This document shows positions 7,256-15,080 of a DNA stretch of 64,000 nucleotides, in pieces. Numbering within the stretch: position 1 is the stretch's first letter; each line of letters begins with the position of its first letter. Where the stretch lies: positions 4,171,001-4,235,000 of the forward strand of contig NZ_AP014637.1 in assembly GCF_000829415.1 (NCBI RefSeq). The letters are read 5' to 3'. The DNA is from Pseudomonas sp. StFLB209. Its GTDB lineage: Bacteria; Pseudomonadota; Gammaproteobacteria; Pseudomonadales; Pseudomonadaceae. The notes under the pieces are model-generated. The model searched no databases. It saw only the letters and a list, made by a program, of their open reading frames with translations, and had not been told where the DNA came from. The position numbers and the translations under genes are program-made.

Positions 7256-7891
7256 ATGAAACTACACAACAAACTCCTGCTGGCTATGGCGCTGGTGTCT
7301 TCACTTACGTCTGTCAGTGCTGTGGCTGCGACCCAGACGTGGAACCTGGCTCGTGATATGTACCTGATGGATAACGGCATCCCGGCGGGCTCGCCCTGGT
7401 CTTTCATGCGCAACACGACGGCAACGAGTGCTTCGGCCAACTACACAGCGTTTCCGTTGTTCTATGCCCAATGCCCTGGCGGCCCGTCACTTTGCTGGCG
7501 TGCTGCAGCTACAGGAGCGGGGTCTATTGCTATCCCCAAGCAAACCTTTACTGGTGGCGGTGGCGGCTACAGCCTGAAGCAGGGTGACGTTTACGCTCAC
7601 CCTGGCCCTGCCTTTCAAACCATCTTCCGCTGGGCCAGTCCCGTCGAAGGTGTTGTCAACGTGCTTGGGCGGGTGAACGATCTGGATCGCTCTTGCGGTG
7701 ACGGGATCAGATGGTCGCTGAATCTGGGCGACACCGTGATCAAGTCCGGCAGTCTGGCAAATGGTGGTAGTGCGCAGATCAAGGCAGACGACGTGGCTGT
7801 TACCAAAGAGTCGTCGCTCTATCTGGTCATCGACAAGAAAGGGAATTACAGCTGTGACTCCACGAGTGTTGATCTGCTGATTGCAAACTAA
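7256..7891 (+). CDS. Secreted beta-sandwich-like protein coupled to com
   Basis: 211 residues with a Sec signal peptide (residues 1-25, ending SAVAA). The mature part is Gly/Ser/Thr-rich. From about residue 120 it follows a pattern seen in bacterial beta-sandwich binding domains: FRWASPVEGVVNVLGRVND, GDGIRWSLNLGDTVI, then SLYLVIDKKGNYSCDSTSVD. Cysteines pair plausibly in the mature protein. No catalytic residues are recognised; binding of glycans or surfaces is only a guess. The ribosome site GAGGTGA overlaps the com stop. A terminator follows 37 bp after its stop. It may be a cargo (moron-like) gene of the island. Confidence 0.7.
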   Translation: MKLHNKLLLAMALVSSLTSVSAVAATQTWNLARDMYLMDNGIPAGSPWSFMRNTTATSASANYTAFPLFYAQCPGGPSLCWRAAATGAGSIAIPKQTFTGGGGGYSLKQGDVYAHPGPAFQTIFRWASPVEGVVNVLGRVNDLDRSCGDGIRWSLNLGDTVIKSGSLANGGSAQIKADDVAVTKESSLYLVIDKKGNYSCDSTSVDLLIAN

Positions 7892-7928
7892 CGCTGCTGC
7901 TTCGCTGACTCTCGACAGCTTCTGATAA

Positions 7929-7952
7929 GCCCGCCACCGAGCGGGCTTTTTT
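7929..7952 (+). terminator. Rho-independent terminator before the lysis genes
   Basis: GCCCGC-CACCGA-GCGGGC followed by TTTTTT. It ends 15 bp before the endolysin ATG, leaving no room for a separate promoter downstream. Confidence 0.8.
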
Positions 7953-7967
7953 CTGGGAAAAACTCAA

Positions 7968-8504
7968 ATGGCACGAATTGACGCAATACAGGCCGGCGGC
8001 ATTAACGTCCTGGCGTTCCTCGACATGCTCGCCTGGTCGGAGGGTACTTCCACCATCAAGGCCTCTGACGATGGCTACAACGTGCTGGTCGGCGGCACGC
8101 TGTTCAGCGACTACAGCGCGCACCCTGGGATGCTGGTCGACCTGCCGCGCTACCGGATCAAATCCAGCGCAGCCGGCCGTTACCAGTTTTTGGCACGCAC
8201 CTGGAACGCCATTGTGCGCAACTACGGCTTCAAGGGCCGGTTTATTCCCGAGGCTCAGGATCTGGCCGCGATCAAGCTGCTGATCGAGTGCGGCGCGATG
8301 CCGTGCATCAAGGCCGGTGACATCAAGACGGCTATCGCCAGGGCCGCGCCGATCTGGGCCAGTTTGCCCGGCGCCGGTTATGGCCAGCGAGAGCACAAGC
8401 TTGCCAGCCTGCTGCAGATTTACGCTGCCGAGCGGGCTCGGGAAGACGCATCGGAGGCGGATCTGTTGGCCATGTATTCTGCTTGCGGCGGGGTGCTGAT
8501 ATGA
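7968..8504 (+). CDS. Lambda R-like endolysin (GH104 lytic transglycosylase)
   Basis: 178 residues closely following lambda R: FLDMLAWSEGT with the catalytic glutamate E25, YNVLVGGTLFSDYSAHP, SSAAGRYQF, and IWASLPGAGYGQREHK. It cleaves peptidoglycan glycan strands to a 1,6-anhydro product. There is no signal or SAR helix, so release normally needs a holin, and none is visible nearby. The ribosome site is weak. It overlaps the lipoprotein gene by 4 bp (ATGA). Its expression is separated from the upstream genes only by a terminator, implying read-through or antitermination. Confidence 0.9.
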   Translation: MARIDAIQAGGINVLAFLDMLAWSEGTSTIKASDDGYNVLVGGTLFSDYSAHPGMLVDLPRYRIKSSAAGRYQFLARTWNAIVRNYGFKGRFIPEAQDLAAIKLLIECGAMPCIKAGDIKTAIARAAPIWASLPGAGYGQREHKLASLLQIYAAERAREDASEADLLAMYSACGGVLI

Positions 8505-8683
8505 CGCGCCTGGTCCTGATTGCGGGCCTGCTGCTGCTTCAGGGCTGCGCCGTTCAGGCCATGCGCTACGCAACCGGTGCCTATTGCGCGGCTCCGGAGC
8601 CGGCGCGCCTGGCAAACCGTATTCTGGTCAATGCCTCAATTGCGCCCGATCGCATTGAGGTCACTTGCGGCGGCGCGCCATGA
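8501..8683 (+). CDS. Small lipoprotein of the lysis cassette
   Basis: 60-residue precursor with a lipoprotein signal (MTRLVLIAGLLLLQGC, lipobox LLQGC, Cys16) and a mature part of about 45 residues with two further cysteines. The position after an endolysin is where outer-membrane spanins (Rz1) occur, but it is neither proline-rich nor nested in an Rz-type gene, so a spanin role is only possible. Start and stop codons overlap both neighbours as ATGA (8501 and 8680), indicating translational coupling. Confidence 0.7.
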   Translation: MTRLVLIAGLLLLQGCAVQAMRYATGAYCAAPEPARLANRILVNASIAPDRIEVTCGGAP

Positions 8684-9141
8684 CCGGCCGCTTCCCTGAT
8701 CCTTTGGTACTGCAGGCCTACGCCAGAGGCGAGTGGGTGCTGATGCACGACTTCCGCTACCAGTCGGCTGACGGCGAGACCTACACAGCGCCGAAATACT
8801 TCATCACCGATCTGGCGTCCACACCCTGGATTGTCAGGCCATTGCTGACCGGAATTGAAGATCGTGCATGCGGTGTGATCCATGATCTTCTTTATTGCGT
8901 AAATCAGTTGTCCCGAGCTGTATGCGATGCACTGTTTTACGAAATGCTGCTCGTGGCCGGTGCCGATCAGCGTCGGGCGGGCCTGATGCACTGGGGATTG
9001 AGGGTCGGCGGGGGGGCGCGCTATAGCGCTTGCGCAGGCGGGATGAAAGTTGAGGATCTGGCGTTTGAGCTGATGAGCGAGGCTGAGAGGATGGCGTGGC
9101 GGGCGAGGCTCAAACCGAAAGACATGAGAGCCCCAAGTTGA
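8680..9141 (+). CDS. DUF1353 phage protein
   Basis: 153 residues with the DUF1353 signature: FITDLASTPW, CGVIHDLLYC and a conserved SRAVCDALFYEMLLVAG. The family is common in tailed-phage late regions, where its role is unclear; the conserved Thr-Asp and His-Asp pairs suggest a hydrolase-like or metal site. The ATG at 8680 overlaps the lipoprotein TGA. It is the last gene of the lysis trio; a structured region follows. Confidence 0.85.
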   Translation: MTGRFPDPLVLQAYARGEWVLMHDFRYQSADGETYTAPKYFITDLASTPWIVRPLLTGIEDRACGVIHDLLYCVNQLSRAVCDALFYEMLLVAGADQRRAGLMHWGLRVGGGARYSACAGGMKVEDLAFELMSEAERMAWRARLKPKDMRAPS

Positions 9142-9160
9142 TACTGGCGAAATGGAGTTA

Positions 9161-9234
9161 AAAAATTATCGCGCTGTCAGACTAATGCTATAGCGTGCGC
9201 TCGGGTGGTGTCGGATAATTTTTGTTCCTGACAG
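9161..9234. repeat. Two crossed inverted repeats (pseudoknot-like)
   Basis: AAAAATTATC (9161-9170) pairs with GATAATTTTT (9214-9223), and CTGTCAG (9174-9180) pairs with CTGACAG (9228-9234). The two stems interleave rather than nest. Between them lie GCTATAGC and AGCGTGCGCT palindromes. It sits between DUF1353 and a small hypothetical gene. Confidence 0.5.
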
Positions 9235-9293
9235 CCCTCCGTATTATTCCGCCCCCTCGCAGCGTTGAAGCTCGGATAACATGGAGATTTTGT

Positions 9294-9542
9294 ATGGATA
9301 CTTCCCTTGTAGGCATGAATGCCTACGGGACGAACGGCGTGCATCTTGGGCAAATGTGTAGTGATAGATGCATACGCAAGGATGGTGTTGTGATATTCAG
9401 GATCATTGATTTTAAGGTCTATTCGATGCATTCCCAGTGCCTGGGACGTTACGCAAACGGAGTTGGAACGCATTGGGGAGGGGGTGTGATTTTCTCGCTT
9501 TTGGAGGGTGACGATCTGAACAGCAATGCCGGTTGGTCATAA
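9294..9542 (+). CDS. Hypothetical protein, 82 aa
   Basis: Starts MDTSLVGMNAYGTNGVH after GGAG with 7-nt spacing. It has no signal peptide or membrane segment, and a fairly hydrophobic middle (GVVIFRIIDFKVYSM). Not recognised. The base composition here is A+T-richer than the flanking chromosome, like the rest of the island. It could be a small cargo gene or a non-coding open frame; the ribosome site and position favour a gene slightly. Confidence 0.4.
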   Translation: MDTSLVGMNAYGTNGVHLGQMCSDRCIRKDGVVIFRIIDFKVYSMHSQCLGRYANGVGTHWGGGVIFSLLEGDDLNSNAGWS

Positions 9543-9626
9543 AATCAGCTCATTCTCCGAAAAAAAGATGGCAACCAGCTATCTATCAGATAATTTGATG
9601 CCCAATTGGATCGCAAGGTGAGCGGC

Positions 9627-10028
9627 ATGAACGGCATCGGCAGGCGATTGAAATATGAGCGCATCAGGCTTGGCTTTACTCAGGCCCAATTCGGGTCCGT
9701 CGGTGGTGTGGCAACTAACGCACAAGCGCACTACGAAAGCGGTGTGAGAGTACCTCGAGCAGATTATTTTGCGGGTGTCGCGGCAGCGGGCGCGGATGTC
9801 ATGTATGTGTTATCAGGCGGTCGCTCCAGACCCTGCGGGGTAGCTCTGCCTGAGCATGAGCGCTTTTTCATTGAAAGCTATAGATCGCTGCCTGGTAGTG
9901 GGAAGCATCTGATTCACCAGCTGCTTGAGATGCTTTGTGATGAGCGCTTCGTTCGGTGCTTGATGTGTCATGTTCAGCACGTTGGCTCTTGTGGGTATGA
10001 CACTCAAAATGCAATGTCGCCTGACTGA
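9627..10028 (+). CDS. XRE-family HTH regulator
   Basis: 133 residues. The N-terminal helix-turn-helix (residues 3-55: GRRLKYERIRLGFTQAQFGS, then AQAHYESGVRVPRADYFAGV) is followed by a short helical C-terminus (HERFFIESYRSLPGSGKHLI) of the type seen in prophage-borne XRE proteins. There is no peptidase domain. Start ATG at 9627 follows AAGGTGAG; upstream TTG codons are less likely. It marks the right end of the island, 180 bp before tRNA-Ser. It may regulate the preceding small genes; targets are unknown. Confidence 0.8.
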   Translation: MNGIGRRLKYERIRLGFTQAQFGSVGGVATNAQAHYESGVRVPRADYFAGVAAAGADVMYVLSGGRSRPCGVALPEHERFFIESYRSLPGSGKHLIHQLLEMLCDERFVRCLMCHVQHVGSCGYDTQNAMSPD

Positions 10029-10150
10029 TGGTTTTTTGAGGGGATTTGGTTCGGCAGAACGCCGGAGATCGCCATGAATGGCCGGAGGCGGCCTGTTGCG
10101 GCCTGAGAGTTGTTCTTTTTGCCCTAAATTTGCCCTAAAGCTATAGGGCG

Positions 10151-10190
10151 CAAAAGAAAAAGCCCCGATTTTATCTAGTAAAATCAGGGC
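10151..10190 (-). terminator. Terminator of tRNA-Ser
   Basis: On the minus strand GCCCTGATTTTA-ctaga-TAAAATCGGGGC followed by TTTTTCTTTT, starting about 18 bp after the tRNA 3' end. Confidence 0.85.
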
Positions 10191-10208
10191 TTTAACTTAC
10201 ATCGAATA

Positions 10209-10298
10209 TGGCGGTGAAAGAGGGATTCGAACCCTCGATACGATTTCTCGTATACACACTTTCCAGGCGTGCTCCTTAAACCACTCGGACATCTCACC
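10209..10298 (-). tRNA. tRNA-Ser(GGA)
   Basis: 90 nt with encoded CCA. Acceptor 5' GGTGAGA pairs with TTTCACC with one G-U, the anticodon loop is CTGGAAA (anticodon GGA), there is a long variable arm (class II), and the T arm is GAGGG-TTCGAAT-CCCTC. No second copy of its 3' end is seen in the window, so it is not shown to be an attachment site for the adjacent island. Confidence 0.97.
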
Positions 10299-10418
10299 GT
10301 ATCTCGTTTCGGACGTTGCGTCCGTCGAGGTGCGCTAATGTAGTCGAACGTTTTTCCTTATGCAAATGTTTTTTTCAGATTTTTCATGTGCTTAAGCAAA
10401 AAAGCCGTCCTGGTGGGG

Positions 10419-11129
10419 TTATGGGTTCTGCAGGAATACCACGTAACCCTTGAACCAGGGACTGTCTTGTAAAAAATCCGGCTCTTGCCATTCGCCACCC
10501 TGGATCAGGCCGACCTTGAACGGCAGGCCCAGGCGGCTCAGGCGCGGCAGGTAAGCGCCGTAGTCGGGGATGCTGTGGCGGCCCTGGTAGGTCTGGACCA
10601 CGACTTCGTCGATCACGCCGTTGAGTTGGCCAATCACGCTGGTGTCGGCGTTGCTGCTCCAGTCCATCAGGCCGGTGATGCTCAGGCGGTAGTCGGCCGG
10701 CAGGCGCTGGCGCAGGTCGCGCAGGAAGGTCACGTATTCGTCGAGGTGGCGGGTGCGGGCGTCGAAGTCGATCTGGACGCCGACCACCGGGTTGCCGGCC
10801 CTGCGCCAGCGCTCGACCTGAGCGAGCAACTGGCGATATACGGTGTCGGGCCAGCGCAGGGTGTGGGCGCGGTAGACGATCCACAGCTGTTTTTGCGGCA
10901 AGCGGGCCACGCCCGGCCCTTGAGCGATGAAGTGCACCTGCGGGTCGCGGCGTGACTGGCTGATCTGGCCTTGCAGCACGTAGAGCGTATTGGCGTGTTG
11001 CAGCACCGGCTGCTGGTCGACGCCGGCCCATAGCCAGAACTGGTCGTAGTGGCTGGCGTCTACCGCCGCATGGCCGGGCTCAGTCGCCAGTAGGCAACTG
11101 AGCAGCAGCCAGGGCCAGGTTTGCATCAT
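10419..11129 (-). CDS. DUF3142 domain protein
   Basis: 236 residues with an N-terminal export signal (MMQTWPWLLLSCLLATEPGHA) and the DUF3142 pattern: NPVVGVQIDFDARTRHLDEY, LSITGLMDWSS, and IDEVVVQTYQGRHSIPDY. The fold resembles a TIM-barrel glycosidase with acidic residues on strand ends (QIDFD, DEVV), but activity is not established. The start lies 4 bp after the stop of the upstream 724-aa gene, so the two are one operon and probably act together in the periplasm. Confidence 0.8.
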   Translation of the reverse strand: MMQTWPWLLLSCLLATEPGHAAVDASHYDQFWLWAGVDQQPVLQHANTLYVLQGQISQSRRDPQVHFIAQGPGVARLPQKQLWIVYRAHTLRWPDTVYRQLLAQVERWRRAGNPVVGVQIDFDARTRHLDEYVTFLRDLRQRLPADYRLSITGLMDWSSNADTSVIGQLNGVIDEVVVQTYQGRHSIPDYGAYLPRLSRLGLPFKVGLIQGGEWQEPDFLQDSPWFKGYVVFLQNP

Positions 11130-11133
11130 GGCT

Positions 11134-13308
11134 TTACCAGTAATACTGCAGGGTTTTGCCCCACTGAGTGCTGGCGTAGCTGCCTTTGAGCTGGCGGAAC
11201 CAGGCTTTGCGGGTGGCCGGCTCGACTTCCTGGCCGCCACAGCTGTTGTAACCCGAAGGTGCATAGCAGTTGATGGCGCGAAACAGCGCATAGGCTTTGT
11301 CGTCACGGCCTGCCTTGGGGTTGTCGATCACCTGGCGATAGCCGTCGAGCCGCGAGAACACCTCGCCGGCAAAGCCCGGTGCGCTGCCTCCTAGGGTGTC
11401 GGCATCGCGGCGCTGATCCAGCGGCATGCTGTCGAGGCGGTTGCGCAAGATGAACTCGCCCAGGCAATTGAGCGCCTGAGGGTCTTTGCTATCAGCCTGC
11501 AAGGCGGCAGCGGTCTGAGCGATGCTCGGGCAGCTGTAGCCAGACTCGGCCTTGTCGCCTTGCCACTGGAAAAGTTCCAATGATGGACCTTGCTGGTAGA
11601 CGTAGCCCAGGCCGTAGCCCAATTGCTCTTTGGGCAGCGGTTCAGGCAAGCGTTTGAGGTCTTGTGCGAAGTCGGCATAGCGACCGCGCAGCAGGTCTTT
11701 GTAGAGCAGCACGAACAGCGCCAGGTTGCGTTCGCTGGTGTCCAGCCCGTTCAGGGTCTGCTCGCGCAGCAGTTGCGCATCGGCCACATGGCTGAGCAGG
11801 ATGTTACGCACTTGCCGGGATTGGATCGGCGAGTCGGCGGCAAACACGCCGGACAGTTGCTCGTCGTGCTCGTAGCTCATCGACAGGGCCAGCTCCAGTT
11901 GCTCGCGTTGCAGCGGCGCCTTGGCCATCGGCAGGATGGCGAGCCACGTCTGTTGTGCACCCTTGAAGTCCTGGCGAGCTTGCAAGGCCAGGCCGCGCAG
12001 CATTTGCTGGCTGAAGCTCAGATAACTCAGGGTGTCGCCTGCGGCAGGTGGCTGCGGCAAGTGCTCCAGTGCCTTCGCTGGATTGTCTTGCACATAAAAT
12101 GCGTGGGCGGCCAGCAGGTAGTCATAGATGGCCGGATCGTTGGCAAATACCGGCTGCTGGGCCTGCAGATCTTCCAGCGACAGGCCGGGACGGGCCTGTT
12201 CGCGCATGCTCATCAGGTCAATGACCGCCAGCAGCAGAGGTTCTTGCAGCGTATGGGCACGGTTGATGAGTAACTTGATATCGATCTCGTTGATCAAACC
12301 ATCCAGGCTGGCGTTGCGCTGTGCGTCGCTGGCTTGGGTCAACTGCCAGACATATTCGTCAGCCAGCTTGTCGTCGTTACCGGCCAGCCAGTGTACGCGG
12401 CGCAGCAAGCCGCGCGCTGATGCCGCGTAATCACCTTGCGGCCATTGGGCCAGGTATTGCTGGAACGCCTGGTCAGCGCGACCCAGCAAGGCCAGGTCCA
12501 GGCGATCAGGGTCGATTTCACCGTACTCAGTGAAGCCCGTTTCTTGCACCTGGTTGAGCAGGGTGCGAGCACTCATGTAGGCAGCGGTCTGGTTCAGCCA
12601 TGGCTGGCGGCTGTCGGCCAGGCGGGCGAATCCGCTGGCGGCTGCATCAAAACGACCACTGTAGAAGTCCGCTGCTGCACCCAGGTAGAGAGCAAATGCC
12701 TGTGCCTCACTGGATGCCAGGTTGCCCGGTAGCAGGCTCGTTTGCTGGTCCGGATCCCAACTGCAGGCACCGAGCATTTGCAGACGGCTGTCGGCCAGTG
12801 CCTTGCGCTCGTTGTCTGTCAGTTCGGGGCTGTTCAGCACGGCGCTAATGAAGGCCGTGGCGCTGGCCTGATCGTTACTGCGGCAACGGCTGCCTTCACC
12901 TTGCAGAAACTCCTGCCCGGCGGTTGTTGCCGGTCGGCTCAGGCCCAGTCGTTGCAGTGGTGCAGCCAAGGGGTCGACAGCCTGGCTGGTTGGTTGTGCG
13001 TCGGCAGGCGTCGCTTCTGGCCTGAGCCGGTAAACCGGGAATGGCACCTGACCGTAGCCTTGTTCCAGGTCGAGGGCTTGCAACGGCTGCGGGCTTGGCG
13101 GCAGCACGCCTTTGTCGGCCAGCAACAGGCGCAGGTTGATCTGGCTATCGTTGCCAGGGCTGAGAAAGGTCAGGTTGCTGCACGGCTCCAGATTGTCCTT
13201 GATCAACGACCAGCGCGGGTAGCAGGAGTCGTCGCTGCTGGCCTGGGCTTGAAGGGAAAACGCGCAGCCGACAGTCACTGTCAGGGCAATCAACAACCGC
13301 ATGTGCAT
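11134..13308 (-). CDS. Large exported alpha-helical repeat protein
   Basis: 724 residues with signal peptide (MHMRLLIALTVTVGCAFSLQ, cleavage near QAQA). The mature protein is Ala/Leu/Gln-rich and helical throughout, with TPR-like spacing (AFQQYLAQWPQGDYAASARG, KALEHLPQPPAAGDTLSYLS), suggesting a solenoid scaffold. No enzymatic motif is seen. AAGGA precedes the ATG at 13308 by 7 nt; the frame is open to 13350 without a ribosome site. It is paired with the DUF3142 gene, an arrangement also seen, as I recall, in other Pseudomonas. Function is unknown; periplasmic or outer-membrane-associated location is inferred. Confidence 0.75.
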   Translation of the reverse strand: MHMRLLIALTVTVGCAFSLQAQASSDDSCYPRWSLIKDNLEPCSNLTFLSPGNDSQINLRLLLADKGVLPPSPQPLQALDLEQGYGQVPFPVYRLRPEATPADAQPTSQAVDPLAAPLQRLGLSRPATTAGQEFLQGEGSRCRSNDQASATAFISAVLNSPELTDNERKALADSRLQMLGACSWDPDQQTSLLPGNLASSEAQAFALYLGAAADFYSGRFDAAASGFARLADSRQPWLNQTAAYMSARTLLNQVQETGFTEYGEIDPDRLDLALLGRADQAFQQYLAQWPQGDYAASARGLLRRVHWLAGNDDKLADEYVWQLTQASDAQRNASLDGLINEIDIKLLINRAHTLQEPLLLAVIDLMSMREQARPGLSLEDLQAQQPVFANDPAIYDYLLAAHAFYVQDNPAKALEHLPQPPAAGDTLSYLSFSQQMLRGLALQARQDFKGAQQTWLAILPMAKAPLQREQLELALSMSYEHDEQLSGVFAADSPIQSRQVRNILLSHVADAQLLREQTLNGLDTSERNLALFVLLYKDLLRGRYADFAQDLKRLPEPLPKEQLGYGLGYVYQQGPSLELFQWQGDKAESGYSCPSIAQTAAALQADSKDPQALNCLGEFILRNRLDSMPLDQRRDADTLGGSAPGFAGEVFSRLDGYRQVIDNPKAGRDDKAYALFRAINCYAPSGYNSCGGQEVEPATRKAWFRQLKGSYASTQWGKTLQYYW

Positions 13309-13410
13309 GAAGAGTCCTTGAATCATGGCTAGAACACAGGCGCAGATCATAGCCCGCCTTGTCCGTCATGTCCGTCATGCACGGCGGTGTGTTGAAAATT
13401 CCCACAGGGT

Positions 13411-13950
13411 TCACAGCATTCTGCTGAGGGTGTCGTCCTTGCGGATGAAGTGATGCCAGAGCGCGGCGGCAATGTGCAGGCCGACCAGGTAGTAAAACAG
13501 CGAGGCGAACAGCTTGTGCAGGTCTTCAAAATACTCGGCGGTACGTCCCGAGGTCGGCAGCGGCCAAGGGATGGCCAGCCCGGTGAACAGGATCGGCAGT
13601 TCGCCTTTTTCTACCAGTACGGTGAGCATGCCCAATATCGGCTGCACGAACAGGAACCCGTACATCAGGTAATGCGTCACTCGGGAGGCCACGCGTAATC
13701 TGTTGTGCAGGGGCGGGGTAATGGCTGGCGGCGCATGACGGCGTCGTTCGGCCAGGCGAAAGAACGCTAGGCCCAGCAACAGGATGCCGGTCAGGTAATG
13801 CCCTTGCACCACCATCATGCGGTATTCGGAAAAGCGGCTGAACTCACTGCGGCACAGAATCAGGCCATAAGCCAGGACAACCAGCAGTGCCATGAGCCAA
13901 TGGAGCCAGCGGGCCTTTGCGGTATAGCGTGCGATTGACGAAGCGGCCAC
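13411..13950 (-). CDS. Cytochrome b561 family protein
   Basis: 179 residues with four transmembrane segments and the histidine pattern of the prokaryotic b561 (YodB/CybB) family: KARWLHWLMALLVVLAY, VVQGHYLTGILLLGLAF, RVTHYLMYGFLFVQPILGM, and DLHKLFASLFYYLVGLHIAA. It binds two b hemes and moves electrons, often from quinol to acceptors such as superoxide in CybB. The start is GTG at 13950. It is a single-gene unit; the partner is unknown. Confidence 0.88.
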   Translation of the reverse strand: MAASSIARYTAKARWLHWLMALLVVLAYGLILCRSEFSRFSEYRMMVVQGHYLTGILLLGLAFFRLAERRRHAPPAITPPLHNRLRVASRVTHYLMYGFLFVQPILGMLTVLVEKGELPILFTGLAIPWPLPTSGRTAEYFEDLHKLFASLFYYLVGLHIAAALWHHFIRKDDTLSRML

Positions 13951-14294
13951 GGCTCGGTTCCTGTCGTCGTCTTGAATGAAATCAGCTTAGCCGGTTTTGC
14001 TGCGTTTCCAGCGAGTGGAAAAATCTGTCACCGGTGGCTCTCAGCCCCCTGTGCAAGCAACCCGCGTGCCGTTTCAGGTTTCAGTGTTCAGTAAAAAACC
14101 AAGCGCCCCGCCAGGTGCGTGGGCCGCGCCATCACAGGCTTTGCCCGCACCTATGAGCGGGTAAGTGCTGTGCGCGGCATAACGCTCATTTATCGCTGAC
14201 CAGCGTTGCATTCTGCGCGTTGGTCGATAAACGACGGAACCGGCTCGTTTGGCAAGCTTCATATGCAGTGATTGCCCTCAAGGAGTAAACGTTC
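13951..14294. other. Divergent intergenic region, 344 bp
   Basis: It lies between the divergent cytochrome b561 and ybhP genes and must hold both promoters. No convincing hexamers, operator, RNA or small gene were recognised. AGGAG at 14281-14285 is the ribosome site for ybhP. Confidence 0.5.
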
Positions 14295-15080
14295 TTGACC
14301 CGAGCCCATACGCCCGTCGGCCAATTGCAGCCGGTATCGGCCAACCTCTCACTGAATGTACTGACCATGAATATGCATATGGGCTTTGGCTTTTTGAATC
14401 GGCGCTTCATCCTTCCCGAACTGCGTGAGGCCGTGCGCAGCGTGTCGGCCGATGTAGTGTTTCTGCAGGAAGTGCACGGTGAGCACCAGCGCCATGCCAG
14501 CCGGGTCAAGGACTGGCCGAGCATCTCGCAGTACGAGTTCCTGGCCGACAGTATGTGGAGCAGCTACGCCTATGGCCGTAATGCGGTTTACCCGCATGGC
14601 GATCACGGTAACGCACTGCTTTCCAAATACCCGATCCTGCGCCACGAGAATCTCGACGTGTCCATTCATGGCACTGAAGAGCGCGGTCTGCTGCATTGTG
14701 TGCTTGATGTTGCACACCATGGCCAGATGCATGCGATCTGCGTGCATCTGGGCCTGCGTGAGAAGCACCGTGAGGCGCAGATCCGGCTGCTCGCGCAGCT
14801 GGTCAAGGGCCTGCCGGACGGTGAGCCGGTCATTGTGGCCGGCGACTTCAACGACTGGCGCCTGCGTGCCGATGCGCTGCTGGCCGGCACCGGGTTGCGC
14901 GAAGTGTTCGTCCAGCACACAGGGGCGCCGGCGCGCAGTTTCCCGGCGCGCTGGCCGCTGCTGCGGCTGGACCGGATCTATGTCGCCAACGCCACGACCC
15001 GGCGGCCGCAGGTGTTGAGCCATCGGCCCTGGTCTCATCTGTCCGATCATGCACCGCTGGCGGTGGAGGTGAGCTTATGA
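14295..15080 (+). CDS. ybhP: Endonuclease/exonuclease/phosphatase family protein (YbhP-like)
   Basis: 261 residues of the EEP fold. It contains the metal-binding glutamate in [10 protein letters not shown], the nucleophile-activating GDFNDWR and the terminal SDHAPLAVE. There is no signal peptide. The start is TTG at 14295, fixed by AGGAG 9 nt upstream. The gene overlaps clsB by 4 bp, reproducing the ybhP-clsB(ybhO)-ybhN order of E. coli. That conserved coupling suggests a lipid-phosphodiester substrate rather than DNA, but this is inference. Confidence 0.88.
   Translation: MTRAHTPVGQLQPVSANLSLNVLTMNMHMGFGFLNRRFILPELREAVRSVSADVVFLQEVHGEHQRHASRVKDWPSISQYEFLADSMWSSYAYGRNAVYPHGDHGNALLSKYPILRHENLDVSIHGTEERGLLHCVLDVAHHGQMHAICVHLGLREKHREAQIRLLAQLVKGLPDGEPVIVAGDFNDWRLRADALLAGTGLREVFVQHTGAPARSFPARWPLLRLDRIYVANATTRRPQVLSHRPWSHLSDHAPLAVEVSL

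Noticed and set aside
10209..10298. tRNA-Ser as integration site of the island
   Set aside because: No integrase gene and no second copy of the tRNA 3' end could be found between 4.5 and 10.2 kb.
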